A DNA stretch of 64,000 bases from Wolinella sp052170135 (GTDB lineage: Bacteria > Campylobacterota > Campylobacteria > Campylobacterales > Helicobacteraceae). Numbering within the stretch: position 1 is the stretch's first letter; each line of letters starts with the position of its first letter. Of this stretch, positions 1 to 8,901 are shown piece by piece. Where the stretch lies: assembly GCA_052170135.1 (NCBI GenBank), contig JBQNBC010000001.1:291045-355044 (forward strand). Direction: 5' to 3'. A model generated the notes under the pieces. It searched no databases and was not told the origin of the DNA. It was given only the letters and a program-made list of their open reading frames with translations. The translations under genes were made by a program, and so were the position numbers.

Positions 1-336
1 CCCCTCCACAAAGCTCATCGAGCTTAGATACATCAGATTTTTATAGCCTATTTCATTTTTAGCGTATAAGCAGAGGTGGAATCGTTGCTTTGTCCCTTTA
101 TCGTTTAACTCATCAGCGTTGTGCAGATAGGCCTCGATTCCTATGACTGGCTTTATACCCTCTTTTTTCATCGCTGTATAAAAGTCAATTGCGCCAAACA
201 TATTCCCGTGATCGGTCATTGAAACGGCATTCATGCCGAGCTGCTTAACTTTTTTGGCGAGACTTTTTATTTTGTTTGCGCCATCAAGTAGCGAATACTC
301 TGTGTGAAGATGTAAGTGTGTGTATGGGAGGCTCAC
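1..336 (-). CDS. dnaE: DNA polymerase III alpha subunit, N-terminal part (runs off window)
   Basis: The first 112 codons of the replicative polymerase alpha subunit are visible on the minus strand; the rest lies outside the window. The reading starts at a GTG (334-336) behind AAAAGGAG and opens with a PHP-domain signature: THLHLHTEYSLLDG near residues 6-19, then SMTDHGNMFGAIDFY near 43-57. These His and Asp residues are the metal-site motifs of the PHP domain at the N-terminus of bacterial DnaE. It is divergent from the response regulator that begins at 494. The identification is firm; only the start codon is inferred, and it is supported by the Shine-Dalgarno and by the usual DnaE start just before the PHP motif. 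Confidence 0.9.
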   Translation of the reverse strand, partial: MSLPYTHLHLHTEYSLLDGANKIKSLAKKVKQLGMNAVSMTDHGNMFGAIDFYTAMKKEGIKPVIGIEAYLHNADELNDKGTKQRFHLCLYAKNEIGYKNLMYLSSMSFVEG

Positions 337-493
337 AGGCAGCTCCTTTTCATGAATTTTTGCACCGATTCTAGCTTGTATTGGCTTTTAAAGTCTGTTT
401 GGTAAAGAATCGAGTCAAATTTCACATACGATTCCTTCTTGGTGGGTATTGTTGTCATAAAATATCAATAATCCAAAAAATCATGGAGCTTTC

Positions 494-1162
494 ATGCCAG
501 CAAAGATTCTCATTGTCGAGGATGACAATATGTTGCAAGAGATTTTAGAGGAGTTTTTACGCGAAGAGGGATATGACGTGAGTATCGCAAGTGATGCGCG
601 CGAGGGACTGAATCTCGCTTATGAACAAAATTTTGACTTGTGGATTCTTGATGTAAAGATTCCCTATGGCGATGGTTTTAGCCTTTTGAAGAATTTACGC
701 GAGCTTGGTAAAACTACACCTGCTATTTATACTACATCGTTAAACACGATACAAGACTTAGAGCAGGGCTATTTAAGTGGTTGCGATGACTATCTTAAAA
801 AACCATTTGAGTTAAAGGAGTTAGCGATTCGTGTGAGAACGCTATTGAAGCGACGATTTGCACATAAGCATGAGGAGTTTGAGGAGTTGGGCGGGGATTG
901 GCGATTTTCTTTGGATGGGAAAATACTTTTTTTGGGCGATGAGCCACATATTTTGACAGCTAAGGAGACGGAGCTTTTGAGTCTGTTTCTGCAAAATAAG
1001 AATCGCCTCTTAAGCCATGAGGAGATATATGATCAGCTCTGGCAATATGATGAGACACCAAGCGAGATGAGTCTGCGCGTGTATATCAAGAATCTACGCC
1101 GTCTTCTAGGCAAGGATAGAATCGTAAATAGTCGTGGTGAGGGGTATATTTATGTCCCATAG
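494..1162 (+). CDS. OmpR/PhoB-family response regulator
   Basis: This is a DNA-binding transcription factor of a two-component system, 222 residues long, the usual size. The receiver domain covers about residues 4-115, with the acidic pair near D10/D11, the phospho-acceptor D53 in WILDVKIP, T81 and the conserved Lys at KKP (K103). The C-terminal winged helix (about 130-222) has the ETELLSLFLQN and LRVYIKNLRRLLG segments of Trans_reg_C domains. The partner kinase follows with its start inside the end of this gene, so the two are cotranscribed and probably translationally coupled. It resembles the DccR group of Campylobacterota regulators by eye, but the ortholog is not certain and no symbol is assigned. 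Confidence 0.88.
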   Translation: MPAKILIVEDDNMLQEILEEFLREEGYDVSIASDAREGLNLAYEQNFDLWILDVKIPYGDGFSLLKNLRELGKTTPAIYTTSLNTIQDLEQGYLSGCDDYLKKPFELKELAIRVRTLLKRRFAHKHEEFEELGGDWRFSLDGKILFLGDEPHILTAKETELLSLFLQNKNRLLSHEEIYDQLWQYDETPSEMSLRVYIKNLRRLLGKDRIVNSRGEGYIYVP

Positions 1163-2354
1163 TCGGGCTGTAATTGCAAAAATTCTCGCGCTTTATCTCA
1201 TTACTTCTGGGGTATTTTTGCTGATATTTTTTGGATTCCTATACGCTAGGGAATCGTATGCGCTTTTGCTAGAGCGCACCGAAGTGTTAAAAGAGGCGCG
1301 TGGAGCTATATTTGTAACTATGCGTGAGCATGGAATAGATTCGCTAGAGCGACTTAGTAGAGAGCTTGATTTGAAGTTTGCTTTAATGCATAAAGAGCGT
1401 GTTATATACTCAAATTTACTCGTAATTCCGCATTTAAAAGAGGGTGTTAGTGAGTATGATGGGCGTGTATATTTGGTACTTAGATTCCCTATTAGACATG
1501 ATATACAGCGTGAGAATCACCACAACGAGATGGCGGAGAGATATCGCAAAGGAAAAGGCGATGGGCTTTTGATTTTAGAAGGCGATGAGGTGAGCGGTGC
1601 GATGGCATGGCTAAGGGTTAAATTTATCGCTGCGCTCCTTGGTGCACTCTCTATCATTGGTGTGGTAGCCTATTTTTTGGTGCGCCTCTCGCTAAAGCCA
1701 CTACACGAAAAAATAGACACGCTAAATCGCTTTATCAAGGATTCTACTCATGAGATAAATACGCCACTAAGCGTCATAATGATGAGCATAGAGACTATGG
1801 AACGGGAGCATCTAGGCGATAAAAATAATAAAAAATTGAACAACATTGAGCTAGCTGTCAGGAATCTAGTCCATATTTATGAAGACTTGGTTTGTCTAAA
1901 CTTTCCACATACGATCCCAAATGAGTGTGAAGAGATAGGGATGAAAAGCCTAATAGAAGAGCGCGTTGGATATTTCTCGCCAATGGCTATGAAAAAGGAG
2001 ATAACATGGCAGCTAGAGCTTGAGGATTCCTCTCTTTTTGGCAGCAGGCATAAAATCTGCAAGATGCTAGATAATCTAATCTCAAATGCAATAAAATATA
2101 GCGCAAAACGTGGAGAAATTGTGATACATCTGTGCAAGAATCGTCTTGAAATCATAGATAGTGGCGAGGGTATGAGCGAAACTGAATGCGCCCAGATGTT
2201 TGAGAGATATACGCGTTTTAATCGTGATCAAGGTGGCTTTGGAATAGGACTTAGCCTCGTTAGACAAGTATGCCTAGAACATAAAATTGCACTAAAATGC
2301 GAGAGTAAAAAGGGTAGTGGCACACGATTCTTGCTTGAGTGGGGCGAAAATTAG
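1152..2354 (+). CDS. Membrane sensor histidine kinase, partner of the preceding regulator
   Basis: This inner-membrane histidine kinase has a first transmembrane helix at about residues 8-31, a periplasmic domain of roughly 120 residues, a second helix near 155-180, then the kinase core. The H-box is STHEINTPLSVI, the N-box LDNLISNAIKYS, the G1 box IIDSGEGM and the lid GGFGIGLSLV, so it looks catalytically complete. The ATG at 1152 is chosen over an in-frame GTG at 1134 because GAGGGG lies seven bases before it. The gene then overlaps the regulator by 11 bases. The ligand cannot be inferred; the periplasmic segment has no recognised motif. Confidence 0.85.
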   Translation: MSHSRAVIAKILALYLITSGVFLLIFFGFLYARESYALLLERTEVLKEARGAIFVTMREHGIDSLERLSRELDLKFALMHKERVIYSNLLVIPHLKEGVSEYDGRVYLVLRFPIRHDIQRENHHNEMAERYRKGKGDGLLILEGDEVSGAMAWLRVKFIAALLGALSIIGVVAYFLVRLSLKPLHEKIDTLNRFIKDSTHEINTPLSVIMMSIETMEREHLGDKNNKKLNNIELAVRNLVHIYEDLVCLNFPHTIPNECEEIGMKSLIEERVGYFSPMAMKKEITWQLELEDSSLFGSRHKICKMLDNLISNAIKYSAKRGEIVIHLCKNRLEIIDSGEGMSETECAQMFERYTRFNRDQGGFGIGLSLVRQVCLEHKIALKCESKKGSGTRFLLEWGEN

Positions 2355-2389
2355 AGTAAAAATTTTAGATTATTTTTTGGATATGTTTT

Positions 2390-2433
2390 GATAATTACGT
2401 AACATATTTGTAAGTATGATAATTTCTGATAAT
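2390..2433 (+). promoter_or_regulatory. AT-rich promoter region of fur with three GATAAT repeats
   Basis: GATAAT occurs at 2390-2395, 2418-2423 and 2428-2433 just upstream of fur. The last copy is placed like a -10 box. Repeated AT-rich hexamers of this kind are compatible with Fur self-regulation as known in Helicobacter, but no experimentally defined box can be matched by eye. Confidence 0.35.
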
Positions 2434-2464
2434 ATTTTGACTAAACGAATAGGGAGGTCTAATC

Positions 2465-2926
2465 ATGAAGCACAGGAAGGAGAACCTAGATTCTATATAT
2501 GATCGGTTGCGATTGTCTATTCGCAAGAATGGTCTGAAAAATTCAAAACAGCGTGAATTTATCCTAAAGATTCTATATGAGAATGGTGGACATCTTAGTC
2601 CAGAGGATATTTTGATGCATGCAAAAGATAACTGCCGTGGAGCTAGCATATCATCAATTTACCGTATACTAGGATTCCTCGAGAAAGAGGGGTTTGTCCA
2701 TTCTATTGAGGTCGATAAAAGTGGTAAAAAATATGAAATAGCTAGCGGTATCCATCACGATCATATTATCTGTGTTGACTGCGGCAAGATTATTGAGTTT
2801 TACAATAAAGAAATGGAGGATCTGCAAGAGAAAATTGCGCAAGATCACGGTGTGAAAATCATTAGTCACGATATGAGAATTTTTGCTATCTGCAATGACT
2901 GCGCTAAAGAATCCCAGATACAGTAA
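2465..2926 (+). CDS. fur: Ferric uptake regulator Fur
   Basis: This is the iron-responsive (or related metal-responsive) repressor, 153 residues, typical family length. The N-terminal winged helix includes SKQREFILKILYENGGHLSPEDI and SISSIYRILGFLEKEG. The metal-binding half shows HHDH at 97-100, C103-x2-C106 and C143-x2-C146, the structural zinc cysteine pairs of Fur. A strong ribosome site (AGGGAGGT) precedes the ATG. It stands alone and converges on the exporter at 2927 with no spacer. A PerR-type paralog is the main alternative; the long N-terminal extension before the winged helix favours Helicobacter/Campylobacter Fur. Confidence 0.87.
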   Translation: MKHRKENLDSIYDRLRLSIRKNGLKNSKQREFILKILYENGGHLSPEDILMHAKDNCRGASISSIYRILGFLEKEGFVHSIEVDKSGKKYEIASGIHHDHIICVDCGKIIEFYNKEMEDLQEKIAQDHGVKIISHDMRIFAICNDCAKESQIQ

Positions 2927-3778
2927 CTAGCGCGACATTTTTGTACTTAGGAGCCCGCCAGCTATTATGAGTAGTATGCCAGCTATTCCAAGTGCTGATG
3001 GCAGTGGGTCTCCCAAGCACACACCCCAGAATATCGTTAAGATAATCGTTGTGTAGCTCACAACGCCAAGAATCGTTGCATCTCCATTTGCATATCCTTT
3101 TGTCAGATAGACTTGTCCAAGTGTCGCGACCACGCCAAGTAGGAGAATCCAAGCCCATTCGCTAGATTCTGGCATGGTGAATCCACCAAAGACGTCACCA
3201 CTAAAGTATAAAATCGCAAGTGGAAGGATCGTGCCACTTAATGTAAGTGAGAGAATGATTTCGCGATAGTCATAGTAATTCTTCAGCTCTGAAATCGCCA
3301 GATAAGCCGCAGCCGCTCCTGCTCCGCTATATACTCCAAGTAGTGCGATAGTGAGTGTAAAGCCTTCTGTGTTTGGAGGATAGAGCAACAAAACACCAAT
3401 AAAGCCAAGTGCAATGACCACCCACGTCATGATACCTACGCGCGCTCCAAGCCAAAGCGATGAAAAAATTGCAATAAAAAATGGAACAGTCTGTGTTAAT
3501 GTGAATGCCGTAGAGAGTGGAATTTGTGTGATATTGTAAAAATATGCAATTAGCGCGCTTGCACCAAAGAATCCACGCATAAAAAGCATAAAAGGTCGTC
3601 CATGAGGGCTTTTTGGTGGGTTTAGTAGGAGTGAAATTCCTACGACTAACACACCAAAGGCATTACGCCAAAATGCCAGCTCAATGCCACTAAGTCGCTC
3701 GCCAAGAAGCTTTACAATCGCACCCATAATGGAGAAGCAGAGACATGAGAGTAGGATATAGCCTACGCTTTTTGACAT
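2927..3778 (-). CDS. EamA/DMT-family membrane transporter
   Basis: This 283-residue inner-membrane protein has about ten hydrophobic helices in two repeats, the layout of drug/metabolite transporters of the EamA family. Recognisable parts are the N-terminal helix VGYILLSCLCFSIMGAIVKL with the following W-R-N segment (LAFWRNAFGVLVV), and a second half starting around ALLGVYSGAGAAAAYLAISEL. Family members export metabolites or amino acids; substrate is unknown here. Its stop codon abuts the fur stop codon. The gene ends about 150 bases short of the mobile element, so the element inserted just upstream of it and may have separated it from its native promoter region. Confidence 0.8.
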   Translation of the reverse strand: MSKSVGYILLSCLCFSIMGAIVKLLGERLSGIELAFWRNAFGVLVVGISLLLNPPKSPHGRPFMLFMRGFFGASALIAYFYNITQIPLSTAFTLTQTVPFFIAIFSSLWLGARVGIMTWVVIALGFIGVLLLYPPNTEGFTLTIALLGVYSGAGAAAAYLAISELKNYYDYREIILSLTLSGTILPLAILYFSGDVFGGFTMPESSEWAWILLLGVVATLGQVYLTKGYANGDATILGVVSYTTIILTIFWGVCLGDPLPSALGIAGILLIIAGGLLSTKMSR

Positions 3779-3923
3779 AGTATGCCTTTAAATTTTTGGT
3801 TTTAATCTGCAAGAATCTCTCTATAAAACTACAAAACAAGAAGAAACAAATCAGCAAAATACTCGCTAGATTCTTTGCTTGATTTTTATATTTTAGGATT
3901 TTGAAATTCACCGTAATTTCCAA

Positions 3924-3931
3924 ATAAAAAA
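3924..3931. repeat. Target-site duplication, left copy (ATAAAAAA)
   Basis: The eight bases ATAAAAAA immediately outside the left inverted repeat are repeated exactly at 9834-9841 outside the right one. The match continues two more bases (GC), by chance or because of the element end. Eight bases is the IS1595-family duplication length. Confidence 0.75.
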
Positions 3932-3955
3932 GCTGTGTTTTAATAATGTGTTGAT
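3932..3955 (+). repeat. Left terminal inverted repeat of the IS1595-type transposon
   Basis: Reads inward GCTGTGTTTTAATAATG followed by TGTTGAT. It matches the reverse complement of 9809-9832 at 23 of 24 positions; the only difference is G versus A at the fourth base. The 20 bases 3936-3955 match perfectly. Confidence 0.85.
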
Positions 3956-3959
3956 TAAA

Positions 3960-4002
3960 TGTTTAACAGAACTCCCTTTACAAAATGGAGTTCTGTTAAA
4001 CA
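3960..4002 (-). terminator. Stem-loop terminator after res
   Basis: Perfect 15-bp arms (3961-3975 and 3987-4001, GTTTAACAGAACTCC and its complement), extended one pair by T3960/A4002, around an 11-base loop. It lies about 25 bases beyond the res stop and inside the left transposon end. The T-run is weak, so it may also act as an insulator against transcription entering or leaving the element. Confidence 0.6.
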
Positions 4003-4025
4003 CGGGTTGTCTGCAATGCGCTACT

Positions 4026-6809
4026 CTATTTTTCAAGCGAAATTGCCCCCAAAGGGAATGACTCTGTAAATTGTCCATATTCTTTTGGATTTTTCTTATT
4101 ATCAGTAAAAAATGGCAAACCAATCAAACGATAATGTGGTGTATCTTTTTGCAGGATCTTATCCTTCCCATATTCCACTGTAATTGCTTCCAAAAAAGCT
4201 TCTTTCCACAAATCATTTTCCACTAAATGCTCACCTTTTGGTTCAATGAAGATTTGGTAATGCAAAAAGTCATTCACGCCATTGGAAGAAGATGTTTGTT
4301 TATCTTTTAGCAATAAAATAAAGTCTGGCATAAATCCTTCACCATCGGCAAAATTATTCAATTTAAACACTTCTTCATTACGGATTAAATGAACGTCATA
4401 TTTAGATTTCAAATCACCCAAACGCTCTGAAATAAATTGAATTAACTCTTCTTCCAAACTCGTTCCAGCAAAATTATCCATCACATACCAATCATTTTGC
4501 GTGGCAATAGTAGTTTTTACATCATCTTTTTTGACCCATTTTTGTTTTGGTGTGCCAAAAATTTCCCATAATTTTTTAGGCGTAAATTCTTTTGTACCAA
4601 TAAATGGTATATCACTTTCACTGAGGTGTTTTTCAACCATTTCCAAGATTTTCAGGCAGCCTGTAAGTTTATCGTCCGGACTAATCTGTTTATCTTGCTC
4701 TAATCCTAAAAATTCAATTTGCCAATCTTTCAACAAGTTATTTTGTAATTCATTGCGATTTTGAATGTTGAGTTTGCCTTGCAAGCGGTCAAAATGGAAT
4801 AAAGATTGACTATTTTTCCCCTTGATATGCAATGCTTTATTGAAAATGTGCCGCTCCATTTCACTCATTTTTATTATTTGAGTAAAATTATTTTGTGTAC
4901 CAAGTTGCTTGGCTATTTCATCATTTGCATCGGCTGTAAATTGCGTTTCTTGCAACAGTTGATTGCCGTGAACTTGGAATGAAAGTGTTTGCGGATTGGC
5001 TTTGAGGCTGTCTGCATTATTGGCTTTGGCATTGGGATTGGGGATTTTTTTATTCGCCCAAATTAACAAATCTCTAAAAGCCTTATTATCAGCAAATTCA
5101 GATTTGAGTTTAAATGTTGCCAATACCTTATCATCGTCTTTTTCAGGCAAATAACCATCTTTTCGCAACTCATTTTTCAATTCTGTAATGTAGCGAGATT
5201 GCTCATCGTGCGTGTAATAAAACAACTCTTCCAAAATACGCAATTCGTGTTGCATATCGTTGTCAAATTTGCGTTTATTTGGCTGTTTATCTTCAAACGC
5301 AAATGGAAAATAACGCACACCACGACCAATCAATTGTTTTTCCGATACAGTAGCGGCAGCCGTTTTGCCTAATTTTTTATTTGAACCACCGCCATTTTGC
5401 CCTTCATACAAACGTACAATATCAAACAAATTCAGAACGTCCCAACCCTCAGTTAATCTATCCACCGTAAAAATGGCGCGGATTGGATTATCCGCTGCTT
5501 CCAGATTGTTTAGCAATTTTTCGGTTTCGCTGTCGGTTTTTTCGGTTTTGGTTTTGTTGGTATCGGAGTTGGTAATAATCACATTGTGTTTTTGATAATT
5601 TTGTTTAATCCAATTTGCTAAATGTGCAAACTCAAAGCCATTTTCCTGCATGAATTTTAGGGCTTGTTCGGTGCGGGTTTTGCCTTGTTCGTTGGTGTTA
5701 TCGCTATCGTTTAAGCTTGTTGAAAATGTAGTTAAAAACGAAAAATCAACCGCTTGCACATTTTCTACCCAATTTAAAAATGCCAAATAATCCACTTTTG
5801 ATTCATCAATCGTCTTACTTCTAAACAACATCACAGGTTTAAAATTGGCAATACCATATTTCAACGCAATTTGATGGCGATACCAAGCAAACAATAAAGC
5901 GTGCAATACTCGCTCTTTTTTATCCAGCGTACTAGATACCAAATTGATTTCTTTGGTATAACCTTTTTGCAAAAATTCTTTTAAACCAAATTTTGTGATG
6001 ATTTTATCAGCATATTTTTGTTGCACTTCAGCGTTTTCAGGTAGCGTGGCGGTAAATTCCAACAGCACATTTTGGCTAGGATTACCATTTTTATTGAGTA
6101 ACAATTCCAAAACCATATGCTCCCAGCCTTTGCGTTCAATTTCGGCATCGCTAGTGCGGTCGTTAATTTCCTGTTCTAAATCTAATTCGCCTTGTTTTTT
6201 GCCTTTGGTTTGAGCGTTTAAATGGTGTGCTTCATCGCCCAGCATCACAAGATTCAATTTGTGCAAATCCGCCAATGTGGTTTGATTTTCTCGCTCGGTG
6301 TGAATATCGTTATACAGTTTTTGAATGCTGGTAAATTTAATTTCAATGCCGTCTGAATGTGGGCTAAACATTTCCACTTTGCGAATAGGAATTACCGTAT
6401 CACCTTGCAAAATCTTCTCGGTAAATAGAAATTTTGCGTGCATCGGGTCGATAAAATTATTTTCCGTTTTATCTACGATATTGTTTTGATTGACGAAAAA
6501 CAAAAAATGCCGATACCCTTTCTCAAAATAATACAGAATCAATGCCGCCATCATCATCGTTTTGCCTGCACCTGTTGCCATATTAAATAGCAAATGCGTT
6601 GGCTTATTTTTTAAATCAGGGAAATTGTCTAGCTCTGAAGTACGGTCAAAAATCAAAAAGTTTTCAAGGGCGGATTTTTGCCATTCAAAAAAATCATATT
6701 TTAAGTTTTTGGACGTAAATTCAGGCATTTCAAGTAATTCAGGCTTGTATTTTTTAACCGCTTTACGTTCATTTTCAATCACTTCAAACAACGTTTTATC
6801 ATTTGCCAT
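4026..6809 (-). CDS. res: Type III restriction enzyme Res subunit (transposon cargo, Neisseriaceae-like)
   Basis: ATP-dependent restriction subunit that acts with the Mod subunit to cut DNA unmethylated at the recognition site. 927 residues, full family length. The helicase core has Walker A TGAGKT at 79-84, DEAH at 192-195 and motif III FTATLPE. Near residues 829-860 are PDFILLL and FIEPKG, forming the PD-(D/E)XK nuclease motif. The start is taken at ATG 6807-6809 (MANDKTLFE) because GGAG lies eight bases before it; an upstream in-frame start would add nine residues. It overlaps mod by 11 bases. It contains two Neisseriaceae uptake sequences (4651-4662, 6346-6357). No frameshift is seen, so it looks functional. 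Confidence 0.9.
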   Translation of the reverse strand: MANDKTLFEVIENERKAVKKYKPELLEMPEFTSKNLKYDFFEWQKSALENFLIFDRTSELDNFPDLKNKPTHLLFNMATGAGKTMMMAALILYYFEKGYRHFLFFVNQNNIVDKTENNFIDPMHAKFLFTEKILQGDTVIPIRKVEMFSPHSDGIEIKFTSIQKLYNDIHTERENQTTLADLHKLNLVMLGDEAHHLNAQTKGKKQGELDLEQEINDRTSDAEIERKGWEHMVLELLLNKNGNPSQNVLLEFTATLPENAEVQQKYADKIITKFGLKEFLQKGYTKEINLVSSTLDKKERVLHALLFAWYRHQIALKYGIANFKPVMLFRSKTIDESKVDYLAFLNWVENVQAVDFSFLTTFSTSLNDSDNTNEQGKTRTEQALKFMQENGFEFAHLANWIKQNYQKHNVIITNSDTNKTKTEKTDSETEKLLNNLEAADNPIRAIFTVDRLTEGWDVLNLFDIVRLYEGQNGGGSNKKLGKTAAATVSEKQLIGRGVRYFPFAFEDKQPNKRKFDNDMQHELRILEELFYYTHDEQSRYITELKNELRKDGYLPEKDDDKVLATFKLKSEFADNKAFRDLLIWANKKIPNPNAKANNADSLKANPQTLSFQVHGNQLLQETQFTADANDEIAKQLGTQNNFTQIIKMSEMERHIFNKALHIKGKNSQSLFHFDRLQGKLNIQNRNELQNNLLKDWQIEFLGLEQDKQISPDDKLTGCLKILEMVEKHLSESDIPFIGTKEFTPKKLWEIFGTPKQKWVKKDDVKTTIATQNDWYVMDNFAGTSLEEELIQFISERLGDLKSKYDVHLIRNEEVFKLNNFADGEGFMPDFILLLKDKQTSSSNGVNDFLHYQIFIEPKGEHLVENDLWKEAFLEAITVEYGKDKILQKDTPHYRLIGLPFFTDNKKNPKEYGQFTESFPLGAISLEK
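4651..4662 (-). other. DNA uptake sequence, AGGCTGCCTGAA type, inside res
   Basis: The minus strand reads AGGCTGCCTGAA, a 12-base uptake-sequence dialect described for Simonsiella-type Neisseriaceae. It has no known role in Campylobacterota, so it marks origin rather than current function. Confidence 0.75.
6346..6357 (+). other. DNA uptake sequence, ATGCCGTCTGAA type, inside res
   Basis: Exact 12-base AT-DUS of Neisseria (core GCCGTCTGAA) on the plus strand. It is part of the res coding region, antisense to the gene. Confidence 0.8.
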
Positions 6810-8832
6810 CTTTTTTCTCCACTTGATAGAACGCACGGCTTAACGCTTTATCATCATCGTTCAGGCAGCCTGCAAATTGTTCATCGTCCATTTCGGATAA
6901 TGAAACATACATTTGATTTAAATCTAACATTTCAAGCACCATTTGTTTTTGTTCGTCCAATGGCAAAGATTGAAATTCAGGCTCGTTAATAATTTGACTA
7001 AATTCATTCACGCTCACATTGTATTTTAGGAAATAATGCTCGCATAAATCTTCAAACAGCGTTTTGATATCGTCTGAATTTTCGCAAGCCAAAATTTGTT
7101 GTTTTGCGGTTTCGTTAAATGGAGCAAGTTCGGCATAGACAAACTCGCCACCGCCTTGCCAATTCACAGCTTTTGAAATACCGCCTTGCTCGCCGTCAAT
7201 CACTTTTTTCAAGCGTTCAACGGCAAGCGTTTCAATATAGTCCATCTGCTCGATAGCGATAAATTGTCTATTCATTTTCGTCGCAACCGCCACAGTTGTT
7301 CCGCTTCCGGCAAAGAAGTCAAGGACTATGTCGTTTTCTTGGGTTGAAATTTCGATTATTCTTTGAAGTAAAAATTCACTTTTTGGATATGTAAAAATTG
7401 TGTTATCAAAAAGTTGTTCCAAGTGTTCTTTTGCTTTATCATTAATTATATTTTTATCGATTATGAAACTTTTGGTTTTTTGACCTTTGCTTTCGCCATC
7501 TTTTATTAAATAGTCTTTTACATATATATCGTATTTTCCACTAGAATTTTGTTTACAAACTAACAAATTTGAATTATTGTCTACGTTTTGCTTTTTCCAA
7601 CGCCAACGCCCTTTATCACCATTTGTTTTTATTGGATAAATTATAATTTCATTTATATCATTTTTTTGTTCGGTATAAATGTGTTTGGTTGTTGAATTGT
7701 AAAAAATTGGATAATACATATTTGGACGATCTTTTCTTAATGATGCGTTCCCAGATTTTCTGAGCGATAACAGTCTAACTTCATCTTCTAAATTTTCAGA
7801 TTTTAAAATTCCAAAATTATAGAAAGTAGCATAATCTTCTTTTTTGGAATAACATAAGATATATTCATGTGATTTTGCAATGGGATAAGATGATTCTTGT
7901 CTGCCTCTTGGATTCATTAATGGTATAAAATTTACTACAAAATTTTCTCTCCCAAAAATCTCATCCATAAGCACCTTTAAATACGCTTGCTCATTATCAT
8001 CGCATTGCACAAAAATAACGCCGTCGTCTTTTAAAAGCTCTCTTGCTATTTCCAGCCGATTTTTCATAAAAGTCAGCCAAGTGGAATGATTAAATTTGTC
8101 GTTGTATTTAAAACCGTCATTGCCCGTGTTATACGGTGGGTCAATATAAATCAGCTTTACTTTACCTTTAAATTGCGTGGCAAGCGAATGCAGGGCTATT
8201 AGATTATTGCCTTTGATAATGAGATTTTCAGCTGGTGCGCCGTCTGAATGGCGTTTGATTTCGCCAACGGCTTGTTTGCCGTTTGCGGTGTAGCGAGAGA
8301 ATTTTGAGAATGCTTTTGCGTCAAAAAGTCGGTCAATTTCATCAAAAGCAAGTGTTTGATTAAAAAAGGTTTCTTGTCTTTTTCGGGTTAATTTACTGTA
8401 TAACTGACTATCTGATTGGTCATTATTGCGTTTAAAATAAATTTCTTCACCTTCTTCGGTGCTTTGTCCGCCATTTAATACACAATCTTTAAACGGAAAA
8501 TCCAACACAATATCCGAATTGTCTTTCAAAAAACGATTGCCGTCCGTCAAGCCAATGCGATTGGCGTATTTTGTGTAGGAATTATTGATGCTGTGTTTAT
8601 CCAAGAAAAAACGAAAATCCTGCAATTTAAACACCAAAACGCCATTCACTTCCACAAAAAAATGGCGTTTTAACTCATCATTTCCCAATAGCAAACCGAT
8701 AATGGTCGGGTCGGTTTTTTCCACCAAATCCAACAGAATGTTTTTGGCTAAAATGGTTTTTTCTTCGTTCGCCCATACTTTTTCGTGTGATAGCAGGGCT
8801 TGGGTTAATTCGGTTTGAATATCTGTATTCAT
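6799..8832 (-). CDS. mod: Type III DNA adenine methyltransferase Mod (transposon cargo, Neisseriaceae-like)
   Basis: Modification and sequence-recognition subunit of a type III system; methylates adenine and guides Res. 677 residues. It has the beta-class order: catalytic DPPYNTG at 231-237, a long variable target-recognition region (about 300-480), then the SAM motif DFFAGSGTT near 508. The start ATG at 8830-8832 begins MNTDIQTELTQ. The 5' coding region lacks the tetranucleotide repeats that switch many Neisseria and Haemophilus mod genes, and no long homopolymer was seen, so it appears constitutively in frame. It overlaps res by 11 bases. Base use and uptake sequences differ from the host genes around it. 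Recognition site unknown. Confidence 0.9.
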   Translation of the reverse strand: MNTDIQTELTQALLSHEKVWANEEKTILAKNILLDLVEKTDPTIIGLLLGNDELKRHFFVEVNGVLVFKLQDFRFFLDKHSINNSYTKYANRIGLTDGNRFLKDNSDIVLDFPFKDCVLNGGQSTEEGEEIYFKRNNDQSDSQLYSKLTRKRQETFFNQTLAFDEIDRLFDAKAFSKFSRYTANGKQAVGEIKRHSDGAPAENLIIKGNNLIALHSLATQFKGKVKLIYIDPPYNTGNDGFKYNDKFNHSTWLTFMKNRLEIARELLKDDGVIFVQCDDNEQAYLKVLMDEIFGRENFVVNFIPLMNPRGRQESSYPIAKSHEYILCYSKKEDYATFYNFGILKSENLEDEVRLLSLRKSGNASLRKDRPNMYYPIFYNSTTKHIYTEQKNDINEIIIYPIKTNGDKGRWRWKKQNVDNNSNLLVCKQNSSGKYDIYVKDYLIKDGESKGQKTKSFIIDKNIINDKAKEHLEQLFDNTIFTYPKSEFLLQRIIEISTQENDIVLDFFAGSGTTVAVATKMNRQFIAIEQMDYIETLAVERLKKVIDGEQGGISKAVNWQGGGEFVYAELAPFNETAKQQILACENSDDIKTLFEDLCEHYFLKYNVSVNEFSQIINEPEFQSLPLDEQKQMVLEMLDLNQMYVSLSEMDDEQFAGCLNDDDKALSRAFYQVEKKDGK
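6860..6871 (-). other. DNA uptake sequence, AGGCTGCCTGAA type, near the 3' end of mod
   Basis: Second exact copy of the Simonsiella-type 12-mer, minus strand, in the mod coding region about 60 bases before its stop. Confidence 0.75.
8239..8248 (+). other. DNA uptake sequence core GCCGTCTGAA inside mod
   Basis: Exact 10-base Neisseria DUS core. The two preceding bases are GC, not AT or AG, so only the core matches. A further partial match (CGTCTGAA) lies at 7071-7078. Confidence 0.65.
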
Positions 8833-8901
8833 TGTTATAAATCCTGATAGGTAATTATCTTAATGTGCTATTACAAGGAATAGCAGAGCGTTTCGCTACA
8901 T

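Noticed and set aside
1134..1151. GTG start of the first histidine kinase
   Set aside because: ATG at 1152 has a well-placed GAGGGG; the GTG lies inside that ribosome site.
7071..7078. CGTCTGAA as a further uptake sequence
   Set aside because: Only eight bases match; this is too short to count as a site.
6799..8832. Phase variation of the transposon mod gene
   Set aside because: No tetranucleotide or long homopolymer repeat was seen in its 5' coding region.
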